DNA from: Chloroflexota bacterium | GTDB taxonomy: Bacteria > Chloroflexota > Limnocylindria > Limnocylindrales > Limnocylindraceae | DNA: 25,971 nt | NCBI GenBank assembly: GCA_009692905.1 | Contig: SHYI01000004.1 | Location: forward strand, 1-25,971 | Direction of reading: 5' to 3' | Shown: piece by piece, positions 15,202 through 23,070 of the stretch | Layout of the letters: every line of letters begins with the position of its first letter | How positions within the stretch are numbered: the first letter of the stretch is position 1 | Made by a program: the position numbers and the translations under genes | The notes under the pieces: generated by a model | Seen by the model: only the letters and a program-made list of their open reading frames with translations | Databases searched by the model: none | Told to the model about the DNA's origin: nothing

Positions 15202-15389
15202 GCTTGTGGGACGAACAAGTCAGCCCCGCCCGCTACGCTCAAAGAGCATCTATCACGTCGCCTATAGCGACTACCCTAACCCACCTACCCATGGTCTTTG
15301 AACAAGAACAGCTAGGGAGAGAATACTCCCTGGAGGGTCGGATTCCAACCCCCCCCCTGGCACACCTTGTGCCGAGAGTGAGGGTTAGG
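15202..15389 (-). other. Hairpin-rich intergenic stretch, candidate structured RNA
   Basis: No convincing coding frame. Short perfect stems follow one another: CTTGT/ACAAG (15203-15219), GCTC/GAGC (15237-15247), GTCGC/GCGAC (15257-15271), AGGGAG/CTCCCT (15314-15331), a 7-bp stem at 15335-15351 and GGCACA/TGTGCC (15359-15373). An outer pair CCTAACCC (15275-15282) with GGGTTAGG (15382-15389) encloses the last three. The stem at 15335-15351 contains a G-U pair if read on the minus strand but a C-A mismatch on the plus strand, favouring a minus-strand RNA: either the 3' UTR of the cyclophilin mRNA or a separate small RNA. It includes a run of nine C (15349-15357). I match it to no known RNA family. 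Confidence 0.4.
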
Positions 15390-15837
15390 CGATCGTCACC
15401 GTGGTCATCTTGACCGGCTCCAGCGGTCGGTCACCTGGGCCTGTGGCCCCCTTGGCGATCGCGTCGACCGTAGCGAGCCCTGAGGTGACCATGCCGAAGA
15501 TCGTGTACTTCGGCGGCAAGCTAGCGAGGTCATCGAGGCAGATGAAGAACTGGCTCCCGTTGGTGTTTGGCCCCGAGTTCGCCATCGCCACCGTGCCGCG
15601 GGCGTAGCCCATCGTCACCGGCTCATCGTCGAACTTGTAGCCAGGGCCACCCATGCCGGTGCCGTCAGGATCGCCGCCCTGAATTACGAAGCCAGGAACG
15701 ACACGGTGAAAGATCACCCCGTCGTAGAAGCCCTTCTTCGCCAGGGTCACAAAGTTCTCAACGGTCTTCGGTGCCGCATCGTCAAGGAGCTCGAACTCGA
15801 TGACTCCGACGGTGGTCTCAATCTTGGCGGTTGCCAT
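15385..15837 (-). CDS. Cytosolic cyclophilin-type peptidyl-prolyl isomerase
   Basis: A 150-residue minimal cyclophilin with no signal peptide. The active-site set is complete: R45 in FHRVVPGF, F50, Q53 (VIQGGDP) and GSQFF (Q97, F98). It catalyses cis-trans isomerisation of prolyl bonds in folding proteins. The frame extends seven codons upstream, but the ATG at 15837 has GAGGAG seven bases before it and fits the family start. A 58-base leader with two small hairpins precedes it (TCGGC/GCCGA and GTGGC/GCCAC), and TAAACT (15895-15900) is a plausible -10. The stop codon lies inside the outer stem of the structured region downstream. Confidence 0.93.
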   Translation of the reverse strand: MATAKIETTVGVIEFELLDDAAPKTVENFVTLAKKGFYDGVIFHRVVPGFVIQGGDPDGTGMGGPGYKFDDEPVTMGYARGTVAMANSGPNTNGSQFFICLDDLASLPPKYTIFGMVTSGLATVDAIAKGATGPGDRPLEPVKMTTVTIA

Positions 15838-15894
15838 TCCATCTCTCCTCTGTGGCACAGGGCCACGTGGTCGGCTGGTGCCGACGATGTGGGG

Positions 15895-15900
15895 AGTTTA
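15895..15900 (-). promoter_or_regulatory. -10 element of the cytosolic cyclophilin gene
   Basis: TAAACT, identical to the tRNA-Arg -10, would start transcription near 15888 and give a leader with two short hairpins and a GAGGAG ribosome site. No good -35 is seen, so read-through from the lipoprotein gene is the alternative. Confidence 0.35.
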
Positions 15901-15928
15901 CCCGCGAACGATCAGTTGCGCGGAAGAG

Positions 15929-16561
15929 CTATGGCGCTGAAGGGGTGACCGTGGTTGAGATGATCTTCGGAGGATCAATCGGACGATCCTCGCCGTTGCG
16001 TTCCAGCGCCGCAATTGCGTCAACGACATCCATGCCGGAGATGACCTCTCCCAGGATTGCATAGGTACGAGCGCTCTCAAGTGGAACCGCCGCAGCGTCA
16101 TCAAGGATCACAAAGAACTGGCTCCCCTGTGAGTCGGGCTGACTCGATCGAGCCATCGCGATCACACCGCGTCGATATTCACCAACGACCGGCTCATCTT
16201 TGATGAAGTAGCCGGGGCCGCCTGAACCAGTACCGGTTGGGTCGCCACCCTGAATTACAAACGGCGTGCCGTTCTCCATGTAGGCGATGCGGTGAAAGAT
16301 CACATCGTCATAAAAGTTGCAGCTCGCGAGTGCGGTGATGTTGCTCACAGCGATTGGCGAGTTCTTCACCGCAAGTCGCACTACGAATGTGCCAAGCGTT
16401 GTCTCGAATGCAATGTCGTTTGATGCTTCTGTGTTGAGCGTTGCGGGCTGCGACGCGGGGCAGCCGTTTGCGTTAGAAGATGCACTTGGTGTTTCGTCTG
16501 TAGCGCACGCGCCAAGCGTGAGCGTTGCGGTCAGTGCAAGGGCTACAGCAGTTGCTCGCAC
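15929..16561 (-). CDS. Cyclophilin-type isomerase, predicted lipoprotein
   Basis: About 210 residues: a signal peptide beginning VRATAVALALT and ending at the lipobox TLGAC, a Ser/Thr/Asn-rich linker, then a cyclophilin domain with FHR, FVIQGGDP and QGSQFF. The loop after FHR is longer than usual (IAYMENGTP). It should assist folding of exported proteins at the outer face of the membrane. I place the start at the GTG at 16561, four bases after the EamA stop, because it gives a standard lipoprotein signal; a TTG at 16597 inside the EamA gene is possible. Neither has a clear ribosome site. It is paired with the cytosolic cyclophilin 91 bases downstream. Confidence 0.88.
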   Translation of the reverse strand: MRATAVALALTATLTLGACATDETPSASSNANGCPASQPATLNTEASNDIAFETTLGTFVVRLAVKNSPIAVSNITALASCNFYDDVIFHRIAYMENGTPFVIQGGDPTGTGSGGPGYFIKDEPVVGEYRRGVIAMARSSQPDSQGSQFFVILDDAAAVPLESARTYAILGEVISGMDVVDAIAALERNGEDRPIDPPKIISTTVTPSAP

Positions 16562-16565
16562 GTGA

Positions 16566-17537
16566 TTATGAATTTGATCGACGGGCAGTTCGCACAATGG
16601 TGACGGCCATCGCCGCCATCAACAGCACCTGGCCGATGACGATCTCAATGGTAGGAATCTGCGCAAGCAACACCGCGGCAAGAATTGTTGCCGTTGGTGG
16701 CATAGCGAGTGCGCCGAGCGAACCAGTGGTGGCGCTTGTAGCGCGCACTCCTGAGACAAAGAGCGCGTACGCAAGACAGGTTGCAATCAATGCGAGGTAA
16801 GCGAACTGCAAGCCTGGAACAAGGAGGTCCTTATCGGCGAGATCAGGAAGCTTCGCCCCAACAGCAGTCGACACCACCGAAAGCACCGCGAATCCACCAG
16901 TGGCGGCAAGTGCAACAAGCTCGAGTGGATGAATGCCCGCGGCGAGATGGCGTACGAGCACGATGTACGAGGCGTAGCCGACCATGCAGGCGAGTGACCA
17001 GAGAATGCCCGCCTGGAAGGTCGCCTCTTTTCCGGGAACCGCCCCGTTGACGGAGATCACGATGGTGCCGATCGCGGCGAAGACGATCGCCCCAATAATC
17101 ATGCGGTCGGGCCGCTCGCGCAGCCAGATCACACTCAGCGTGGCGACAAGGACCGGAGCGAGGCAGAGTTCAATCGCTGTGGCAATGCCAACGCCAGCGT
17201 TCGTTACCGCCTCTACGTAGGCGTACTGGAAGAACGCTTGGACGAGGCCGAGCCCGAGGCCGAGTGCAAGCACTCGGCCAGGGAGGCGGAAGGCGCCGCG
17301 GCCGAGCAGGATGCGCGCCGTGATGGCGGCAGCTGGGGCGGTGATGCCAAGGCGTACGACAACCAGCACGAGGGAACTGAGCGTGCTCGGCCCCCCATCA
17401 ACACCAGGGAAGGCAGCCTTGAGCTGGCCGGTCACGACGCCAATCGTGCCCCACAGGATGCCCGTAAGGATGACGGCACCGAGGCCCGCGAGGGGACTCA
17501 GCGCGAGTGGTTCGTTGATGCGCTTTGCAGTTGCCAT
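16566..17537 (-). CDS. EamA-family (DMT superfamily) transporter
   Basis: A 323-residue integral membrane protein with ten hydrophobic segments as two repeated EamA halves. Typical features are ILWGTIGVVTG in helix 1, LCLAPVLVATLSVIWLRERP closing the first half, and AMPPTATILAAVLL at the same place in the second. These carriers export or import metabolites such as amino acids; the substrate cannot be told. The frame runs upstream to 17642 through Arg-rich sequence overlapping hisA, but the ATG at 17537 fits the family and has TAGACT seven bases before it. It is probably also transcribed from the ltaE-hisA promoter; the hisA stop is 37 bases upstream. Confidence 0.87.
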   Translation of the reverse strand: MATAKRINEPLALSPLAGLGAVILTGILWGTIGVVTGQLKAAFPGVDGGPSTLSSLVLVVVRLGITAPAAAITARILLGRGAFRLPGRVLALGLGLGLVQAFFQYAYVEAVTNAGVGIATAIELCLAPVLVATLSVIWLRERPDRMIIGAIVFAAIGTIVISVNGAVPGKEATFQAGILWSLACMVGYASYIVLVRHLAAGIHPLELVALAATGGFAVLSVVSTAVGAKLPDLADKDLLVPGLQFAYLALIATCLAYALFVSGVRATSATTGSLGALAMPPTATILAAVLLAQIPTIEIVIGQVLLMAAMAVTIVRTARRSNS

Positions 17538-17544
17538 GCGGGGG

Positions 17545-17550
17545 AGTCTA
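17545..17550 (-). promoter_or_regulatory. -10-like TAGACT seven bases before the EamA start
   Basis: TAGACT-CCCCCGC-ATG on the minus strand, almost the same arrangement as at 14998. It may be an internal near-leaderless promoter in the ltaE operon. Confidence 0.3.
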
Positions 17551-17574
17551 CGCGAGCCGCGCCGCCTGTGCCCG

Positions 17575-18288
17575 CTACTGCGCGGGGTCGGCGATCCTCG
17601 AGGCTTCCTCGAAATCGATCGCACCTGAGAGGAGCGCCTCACCCAGGATTAGCGAGGCGACACCAGCATCGCGGAGTCGGCGCACACCATCGAGGTCGCT
17701 CACGCCCCCCGCAACACTCAGTTCCATCGTTGGTTGCCGCGCCGCAAGGTTGGCGAACGCTGCGCTCTCGCTCGCGTTGCCACCGTGGCTTAACACAATG
17801 CGCGAAACCCCCGCCGCAGCAAGTTCATCAATGAGTGCCTCTGCGGTAGGGGCACTTGAGCGCTTCCAGTTGAACGAAGCGATTCGCTCTGGCCGCGGAT
17901 CAAAGCCAACCGCAAGCCAGTCGCCAGCAGCGGCGATGCACGCCGAAAGCTTCTCTGGCTCATCAATCAGCGCAAGAGAGATCACTGCACGCGTTGCCCC
18001 CGCGGCAAACGCGATGCGAATCCCTTCGGGTGACTCAAGTCCACCAGCTACCTGGAGTGGCGTTGCTACCAAACTTGCGACTGCACCAATGGATTCAATG
18101 TTCATCGGTGCTGCGGCCCGCGCGCCGTCAAAGTCCACGAGGTGAATCAGTGTTGCGCCGCGATCGACAAAGTGCCGTGCAATGCGTGCAGGCTGATCTG
18201 TTGGCGCGCCAACACCCGTAGCGGCGCCAGGCCAGAAGACAATGCGAGAGCGACCCTTCTCAAGATCAATCGAGGGAACGATGCGCAT
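17575..18288 (-). CDS. hisA: HisA-like (beta/alpha)8 isomerase, divergent
   Basis: 237 residues with the HisA/HisF barrel pattern: PSID with D8, HLVDFDGA (49-56), QVAGGLES, GATRAVIS, GFDPR with D130, and a closing phosphate site SVAGGVSDLDGVRRL (191-205). D8 and D130 match the two catalytic aspartates of HisA (D8 and D127 in T. maritima). The N-terminal glycine loop is unusual, and the beta-6 loop normally reading T-D-I-x-R-D-G is replaced by LSHGGNAS, with Ser167 where Thr is expected. It could still isomerise ProFAR in histidine synthesis, or be a PriA-like or repurposed paralogue. No other his gene is present. It lies 13 bases after ltaE in one transcript. Confidence 0.8.
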   Translation of the reverse strand: MRIVPSIDLEKGRSRIVFWPGAATGVGAPTDQPARIARHFVDRGATLIHLVDFDGARAAAPMNIESIGAVASLVATPLQVAGGLESPEGIRIAFAAGATRAVISLALIDEPEKLSACIAAAGDWLAVGFDPRPERIASFNWKRSSAPTAEALIDELAAAGVSRIVLSHGGNASESAAFANLAARQPTMELSVAGGVSDLDGVRRLRDAGVASLILGEALLSGAIDFEEASRIADPAQ

Positions 18289-18301
18289 CGGCTGCGCTGC
18301 G

Positions 18302-19435
18302 CTACGCGGTTTCGGTCAGCGCTGCAGCTGTCGCCGCGATTGTCTTGCTGATCTCTTCGTCGCCGATTCCGTAGTGTGCAACGGCGCGGATCTGTCCGTG
18401 CGGATACGCAACCATCAGCACGCCGCGCTTCTCGAGAGCATCAAGGAAGCGCGTTCGGCGCGCGATGCCGCCGGTCACCTTGAAGATCACAAAGTTTGTG
18501 GTGACGCGCGAAGGGTCGAGTCGCTCGCCTTCGGGTTGCGCGATGTGGCCAGGTGAGATCACATCAGGAAGCGCGGCAATCTCAGTGGCGAGGCGTCGTG
18601 CGTTGACATGATCCTCAGCAAGTCGCTTCACGGTGCCCTCTGGGCCATCGGAGAGTGCGACGAGTCCAGCAGCCGCAAGAATTCCTACCTGTCGCATTCC
18701 GCCGCCGAGTAGCTTGCGTGCACGACGTGCTTTGAAGATGAACTCCTTGCTACCAACGACGACGCTGCCGATCGGCGCAGCAAGCCCCTTGCTCAAGCAG
18801 AAGGTTGCACTGTCGGCATCAGCCACGAGATCACGCACTGGTACGCCCAGCGCAACAGCCGCATTGAAGAGGCGCGCGCCATCGACATGGATCGGAATGC
18901 CGTGCGGCTTGAGTGCGGCGCGCAGCTCACGCATGTAGGCCGGAGTGATTGGGCGGCTGAAGGTGTGGGCGTGGCAGTTCTCAACGATGACGAGCGAGGT
19001 GATGGCGCTGTGCGGGTCAGATGCGTCTTGGATCGCCTCAACGACATCGGCGATCGGCATCTCCCCGTTGGGGTTTTCGCTGATCACTCGTAGTCCGGCG
19101 CCGGCGACGACGGCGTAGTTTGCCGCCTCATCGTTGTAGATGTGCCCTTCAGCGGGAGTGATGATCTCGCCACCGCGCGGCACCTGCGCCATAACCGTGA
19201 CCAGGTTCCCCATGGTCCCTGAGGCGACGAAGAGACCCGCCTCTTTGCCGAGCAGGGCAGCGGCACGCTCCTCTAGGGCGGCGACTGTCGGGTCGTCCTC
19301 AAAGACGTCGTCGCCGACCTCCGCCTCGGCCATGGCACGGCGCATCTCAGGGGTTGGGTGGGTGACCGTGTCGGAGCGCAGGTCGATACGGCCAGCCCCG
19401 CCGCCTCGTGATGCTGCGTCTGATCCATATCCCAT
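18302..19435 (-). CDS. ltaE: Low-specificity L-threonine aldolase
   Basis: A 377-residue PLP enzyme of the beta-eliminating lyase fold that cleaves threonine or allo-threonine to glycine and acetaldehyde. [14 protein letters not shown] (18-31) opens the enzyme, SGTMGNL (72-78) binds the cofactor phosphate, HVDGAR (183-188) contacts PLP, and K216 in [11 protein letters not shown] is the Schiff-base lysine. Length and order are normal apart from a Gly-rich 14-residue N-terminal extension. The ATG lies exactly six bases after TAGGAT on the minus strand, predicting a leaderless mRNA. It heads the leftward ltaE-hisA-EamA-cyclophilin run and is divergent from tRNA-Asp. Confidence 0.94.
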   Translation of the reverse strand: MGYGSDAASRGGGAGRIDLRSDTVTHPTPEMRRAMAEAEVGDDVFEDDPTVAALEERAAALLGKEAGLFVASGTMGNLVTVMAQVPRGGEIITPAEGHIYNDEAANYAVVAGAGLRVISENPNGEMPIADVVEAIQDASDPHSAITSLVIVENCHAHTFSRPITPAYMRELRAALKPHGIPIHVDGARLFNAAVALGVPVRDLVADADSATFCLSKGLAAPIGSVVVGSKEFIFKARRARKLLGGGMRQVGILAAAGLVALSDGPEGTVKRLAEDHVNARRLATEIAALPDVISPGHIAQPEGERLDPSRVTTNFVIFKVTGGIARRTRFLDALEKRGVLMVAYPHGQIRAVAHYGIGDEEISKTIAATAAALTETA

Positions 19436-19441
19436 AGTCGG

Positions 19442-19447
19442 ATCCTA
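19442..19447 (-). promoter_or_regulatory. -10 element for leaderless ltaE mRNA
   Basis: TAGGAT on the minus strand, then CCGACT, then the ltaE ATG. The spacing places the transcript start on the start codon. No clear -35 is seen. Confidence 0.45.
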
Positions 19448-19457
19448 CCCCCTCTGG

Positions 19458-19463
19458 TAGGCT
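19458..19463 (+). promoter_or_regulatory. -10 element of tRNA-Asp
   Basis: TAGGCT fits TANNNT and would start transcription near 19470, giving a 9-base leader before the tRNA. Its upstream half overlaps the divergent ltaE promoter, so the two may compete. Confidence 0.35.
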
Positions 19464-19478
19464 TCGCAGTCCTGTCGC

Positions 19479-19555
19479 GGACCCGTGGTGTAGCGGCCCA
19501 ACATGCCAGCCTGTCACGCTGGAGATCGCCGGTTCGAATCCGGTCGGGTCCGCCA
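19479..19555 (+). tRNA. tRNA-Asp (anticodon GTC)
   Basis: Complete cloverleaf: acceptor GGACCCG/CGGGTCC, anticodon stem CCAGC/GCTGG with loop CTGTCAC (anticodon GTC), T-arm GCCGG-TTCGAAT-CCGGT. The G discriminator is typical of tRNA-Asp, and CCA is encoded. Confidence 0.97.
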
Positions 19556-19584
19556 GGAAACCTCCCAACCTGAAGCTCCTCCTT

Positions 19585-19590
19585 TACGAT
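19585..19590 (+). promoter_or_regulatory. -10 element for the leaderless PPOX-rml operon
   Basis: TACGAT, then GCCCCC, then the ATG at 19597. No ribosome site lies upstream of that ATG. This may be the promoter of the six-gene run up to 24946, although read-through from tRNA-Asp is possible. Confidence 0.45.
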
Positions 19591-19596
19591 GCCCCC

Positions 19597-20271
19597 ATGC
19601 CACGAGAGATCCCCGTAGCCGACGGATACCCGCCAAGCGAGCGCACACGCGTGCGACGACTCCCTGAGCGCGGACACTACGAGCGGGCCGACGTCTACCC
19701 CGTCGTCGACGCCGCCCTCACATGCACGGTTGCCTACCTCCTTGATGGTCGCCCGCACGCCACCGCCACGGCACACTGGCGTGACGGCGACCGTCTCTAC
19801 TGGCACGGATCGGCGGCCAGTCGCTTCCTTAAGTCTGTGGTGGGCACCGAGGTGTGCGTCTCTATTCACCTGACCGACGGCATTGTGTTGGCGCGCAGCG
19901 GGTTCGACAGCTCCTTCAACTATCGCTCGGCAACGCTCTTCGGAATCTGCGAAGAGATCACCGGCGAAGAGAAGGCGGTGCAACTTGATGCCTTCGTCGA
20001 CAAGCTCGTGCCTGGGCGTACTGCAGATCTGCGCGCATCTACCGAGCAAGAACTAAAAGCCACAACGCTTCTTGGCATGACCATCACCGAAGCATCCGGA
20101 AAAATCCGCTCCGGTGGCGTGCATGACAATCCCGACGATAGCCAAGAGAGGGTGTGGGCGGGCGTACTCGGCGTTGAAACACGATTCACCGAGCTGACAC
20201 CAGATGACGAAACTCCCGTGCTCGCTGAGGCGGCGGAGAACTTACGGCGGCTCCTTGGCAAAGTGATTTAG
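19597..20271 (+). CDS. PPOX-class (pyridoxamine-phosphate-oxidase-like) flavoprotein
   Basis: 224 residues with the FMN-binding split-barrel fold of the NimA/Pyridox_ox_2 type: RRLPERGHYERADVYPVVD (20-38), the strand TCTVAYLLDGRPHATA, and DRLYWHGSAASRFLK (65-79). Related proteins bind FMN, F420 or haem and reduce nitro or other small compounds; some are only cofactor binders. The actual substrate is unknown. The protein ends two bases before the rmlB start, so it leads the rhamnose operon, but I know of no biochemical role for it in rhamnose synthesis. No ribosome site precedes the ATG, which fits a leaderless message. Confidence 0.83.
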   Translation: MPREIPVADGYPPSERTRVRRLPERGHYERADVYPVVDAALTCTVAYLLDGRPHATATAHWRDGDRLYWHGSAASRFLKSVVGTEVCVSIHLTDGIVLARSGFDSSFNYRSATLFGICEEITGEEKAVQLDAFVDKLVPGRTADLRASTEQELKATTLLGMTITEASGKIRSGGVHDNPDDSQERVWAGVLGVETRFTELTPDDETPVLAEAAENLRRLLGKVI

Positions 20272-20273
20272 CG

Positions 20274-21314
20274 GTGAGCATGCCCGCCAGCACAAACAAG
20301 CGCTCCATGCTCGTGACCGGCGGATACGGGTTCATCGGTAGTGCATTTGCAAAGCGTGCAGCAAGCGCTGGGCACCGCGTCGTCGTACTCGATGCAATGA
20401 CGTACGCCGCAGATCTAACGTCGCTCGCGGGGCGAAACGACATTGAAGTCGCTCGTGGAAACATTGCGGATGCAGCGCTCGCGGCGCGCCTGCTGCAGGA
20501 GCACCAGATTGACACCGTTGTGAACTTTGCCGCTGAATCACATGTTGATCGATCCATTGCAGAACCAGACACATTTATGCAGACCAATATTCTTGGGGTC
20601 TTCTCGTTGCTGAACGCCTCGCTGGCGCGTTTTCAACAGCTGAGTGCGGACGATGCGCAACACTTTCGATTTGTGCAAATCTCCACTGACGAAGTGTTCG
20701 GAAGCTTGGGAGAAAACGGCCTCTTCACCGAAGAGAGCCCATATGATCCGCGCTCACCGTACTCAGCATCAAAGTCGGCGGCCGATCATCTTGTTTCGGC
20801 TTGGCATCACACATATGGCCTGCCAACAATCACAACCTACTGCACGAACAACTTTGGGCCGTACCAATATCCGGAGAAGCTCATCCCGCATCTTATTCGC
20901 TGCGCACTTTCAGGTAAAACCCTGCCGATCTACGGCGACGGTTCAAATGTCCGTGATTGGATCTATGTAGAAGATCACGTCAGCGGGGTGATGCAAGCGC
21001 TGGAGCGCGGCGCCCCCGGAAGCCGCTATGCATTCGGTGGCGGAAACGAACGCTCCAATCTTGCACTGGCACGTGAGATTTGCCAGATACTCGACGAGGT
21101 TGCACCACGAAGCGACGGGGCGTCGTACGTGTCGCAGATCGAGTTTGTGGCAGATCGCCTTGGACATGACTATCGATATGCGATTGATGGTGCGCGGGCT
21201 GAGAGCGAACTTGGCTACGTTCCACAGCACCAGTTTGCCGAGGCGCTGAAGGCCACGGTTGTCTGGCATGTGGAGCGTGCTCGTGCCCAAGCAGTCGCTG
21301 CGGCTGGCTCATGA
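20274..21314 (+). CDS. rmlB: dTDP-glucose 4,6-dehydratase
   Basis: A 346-residue extended SDR, second enzyme of dTDP-L-rhamnose synthesis. GGYGFIG (16-22) binds NAD+. The catalytic T138-D139-E140 triad (STDEVFG) and Y163-x3-K167 (YSASK) are intact, and NNFGPYQYPEKLIP (192-205) contacts the nucleotide sugar. Length is normal. The start is GTG at 20274 or ATG at 20280; GGTGAG is the only purine-rich site and favours the ATG only weakly. It lies two bases after the PPOX stop and overlaps rmlA by four bases. Confidence 0.96.
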   Translation: MSMPASTNKRSMLVTGGYGFIGSAFAKRAASAGHRVVVLDAMTYAADLTSLAGRNDIEVARGNIADAALAARLLQEHQIDTVVNFAAESHVDRSIAEPDTFMQTNILGVFSLLNASLARFQQLSADDAQHFRFVQISTDEVFGSLGENGLFTEESPYDPRSPYSASKSAADHLVSAWHHTYGLPTITTYCTNNFGPYQYPEKLIPHLIRCALSGKTLPIYGDGSNVRDWIYVEDHVSGVMQALERGAPGSRYAFGGGNERSNLALAREICQILDEVAPRSDGASYVSQIEFVADRLGHDYRYAIDGARAESELGYVPQHQFAEALKATVVWHVERARAQAVAAAGS

Positions 21315-22189
21315 GGGGGATCGTGCTCGCCGGCGGTGGCGGCAGTCGCCTCTACCCAGCCACGAAGAGCGTCAGCAAACAGCTCCTCGCCGTCTACGAC
21401 AAGCCGATGATCTACTACCCGATCTGGACCCTTGTGACCGGTGGAATTCGTGAGTTCCTGATCATCAGCACCCCGCGCGACCTCCCGGCGATTGAAGCTC
21501 TTCTCGGTGATGGGCGTGACCTTGGGCTTTCCATTGCCTATGCAGAACAACCGACCCCTGGCGGCATCGCCGAGGCCTTCGTGATCGGGAAAGACTTCAT
21601 TGGGGGTGAGTCGATCACCCTCATCCTGGGCGACAACCTCTTCATCGGCCATGACTTTGACGCGCAGCTTGCGGCGGCCCTGGAGGGATTCACCGGCGGC
21701 GCGGAGATCTACCTCAAGGCGGTTCCCGAACCTGAGCGCTTCGGCGTCGCCACGATAGGGGCCGATGGCAGGGTGAACGCAGTCATTGAGAAGCCATCTG
21801 CGCCAGATTCGAACCTTGCCGTTACCGGGCTATACACGTTTAGCGCAGATGTCGTTACCGTTGCCGCGCAGCTCTCGCGATCCGATCGCAATGAGCTTGA
21901 GATCACGGATGTCAACGCGCACTATCTACAGCGTGGACTCCTTCGGCACATGGTAATCCCAGAGAGCGTGCAGTGGATTGATACCGGAACACCAGATTCA
22001 CTCGTTGCCGCATCTCTCGCGATCCAGCAGCACACGCGCGATCAGGCGGGTGAGGCTGGCTACGTCGAGCTTGCGGCGTTCCGGCGTGGATACCTCAGCC
22101 AAGACGCGCTTCTGCGCATCGCCGATCGCACACCATCTGATGTGTATGCAGCGCGGCTCCGTCGTGCGGCGCAGGGGGAACGTTCGTGA
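21311..22189 (+). CDS. rmlA: Glucose-1-phosphate thymidylyltransferase
   Basis: A 292-residue nucleotidyltransferase that makes dTDP-glucose from glucose-1-phosphate and dTTP, the first step of the pathway. AGGGGSRLYPATK (7-19) is the signature nucleotide-binding loop, SKQLLAVYDKPMIYYP (22-37) follows as in all RmlA proteins, and ILGDNLFIG holds the metal-binding Asp. Complete and of normal length. The ATG overlaps the rmlB stop (ATGA), and its own stop overlaps rmlD (GTGA). Confidence 0.97.
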   Translation: MRGIVLAGGGGSRLYPATKSVSKQLLAVYDKPMIYYPIWTLVTGGIREFLIISTPRDLPAIEALLGDGRDLGLSIAYAEQPTPGGIAEAFVIGKDFIGGESITLILGDNLFIGHDFDAQLAAALEGFTGGAEIYLKAVPEPERFGVATIGADGRVNAVIEKPSAPDSNLAVTGLYTFSADVVTVAAQLSRSDRNELEITDVNAHYLQRGLLRHMVIPESVQWIDTGTPDSLVAASLAIQQHTRDQAGEAGYVELAAFRRGYLSQDALLRIADRTPSDVYAARLRRAAQGERS

Positions 22190-23070
22190 CTGCAGGCGAA
22201 CGCACAATCGTGATTGGGGCGAGCGGACAAGTTGGATCATCGCTGCTGGCGCAGCTCGGCGCATCTGGCGTTGGCGTCAGCCGCAACGAAGCAGACTTCA
22301 GTAACCGAGTCGACCTTGTTCGTGCGCTTGACGTACTCGGCCCAGTGCAGGCGGTAATCAACGCCGCCGCATACAACAACGTTGATGGCGCCGAGAGCGA
22401 ACGTGGCGAAGCGTTCCTTATCAACGCAGATCTACCAGGCTGGTTAGCAGAATGGTCGGCAGCGCGGGCGGTTCCGTTTGTGCATTACTCAACCGAGTAC
22501 GTGTTTCCCGATGGTAACGGCGTAGCGTGGCGCGAAGGTGATAGCCCTGCACCGCTCAACGTGTATGGTGAATCAAAGCTTGCAGGAGAGCGTGCAGTAC
22601 AGCGGGTGAACGGCGACAGCATCGTGATCCGTACCTCATGGCTCTATGGCACGAGCAAGAGCAATTTTGTTCGACGAGTGTTAGAGCTGGCGGCGCTCGG
22701 CAAACCCCTCACCATGGTGGGTGATCAAGTTGGCTCTCCGACCGATGCTGCCGATCTTGCGCGCGCAACACTTGCACTGCTGCAGCGCGAGGACCGAGAA
22801 GAGGTGATGGGTAACCAGCTCCTCCACCTTGCAGGAGGCGGCAGCGTAAACCGCGCAGAATTCTCACGCGCGATCATTGACGCGGGCGTTCATGCAGGGG
22901 TGATCCCCCATGCGATTCCGGTAACCGAAACGACAACAAGTGAGTACGTGGCTGCGGCGCGAAGGCCCACAAACTGTGTGCTTGACTGCTCGATTGCGCG
23001 TGCGCTCGGTATCGAGCTGGCCCCATGGCAAGAGTCGCTGACCCGTGTCGTGCAGGAGATGCGCGCATGA
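22186..23070 (+). CDS. rmlD: dTDP-4-dehydrorhamnose reductase
   Basis: A 294-residue SDR that performs the last, NAD(P)H-dependent step to dTDP-L-rhamnose. GASGQVGS (11-18) is the cofactor loop, STEYVF (102-107) and Y127-x3-K131 (YGESK) form the active site, and SWLYG and PTDAADLA are typical of RmlD. The GTG start overlaps the rmlA stop by four bases; the stop overlaps the rmlC ATG in the same way. Confidence 0.95.
   Translation: MTAGERTIVIGASGQVGSSLLAQLGASGVGVSRNEADFSNRVDLVRALDVLGPVQAVINAAAYNNVDGAESERGEAFLINADLPGWLAEWSAARAVPFVHYSTEYVFPDGNGVAWREGDSPAPLNVYGESKLAGERAVQRVNGDSIVIRTSWLYGTSKSNFVRRVLELAALGKPLTMVGDQVGSPTDAADLARATLALLQREDREEVMGNQLLHLAGGGSVNRAEFSRAIIDAGVHAGVIPHAIPVTETTTSEYVAAARRPTNCVLDCSIARALGIELAPWQESLTRVVQEMRA

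Noticed and set aside
15335..15360. T-arm-like GTCGGATTCC suggesting tmRNA
   Set aside because: The loop does not match TTCRANNC, there is no matching acceptor half and no tag-peptide frame.
17538..17642. Upstream extension of the EamA gene into hisA
   Set aside because: The added residues are Arg/Ser-rich and precede a normal transporter N-terminus.
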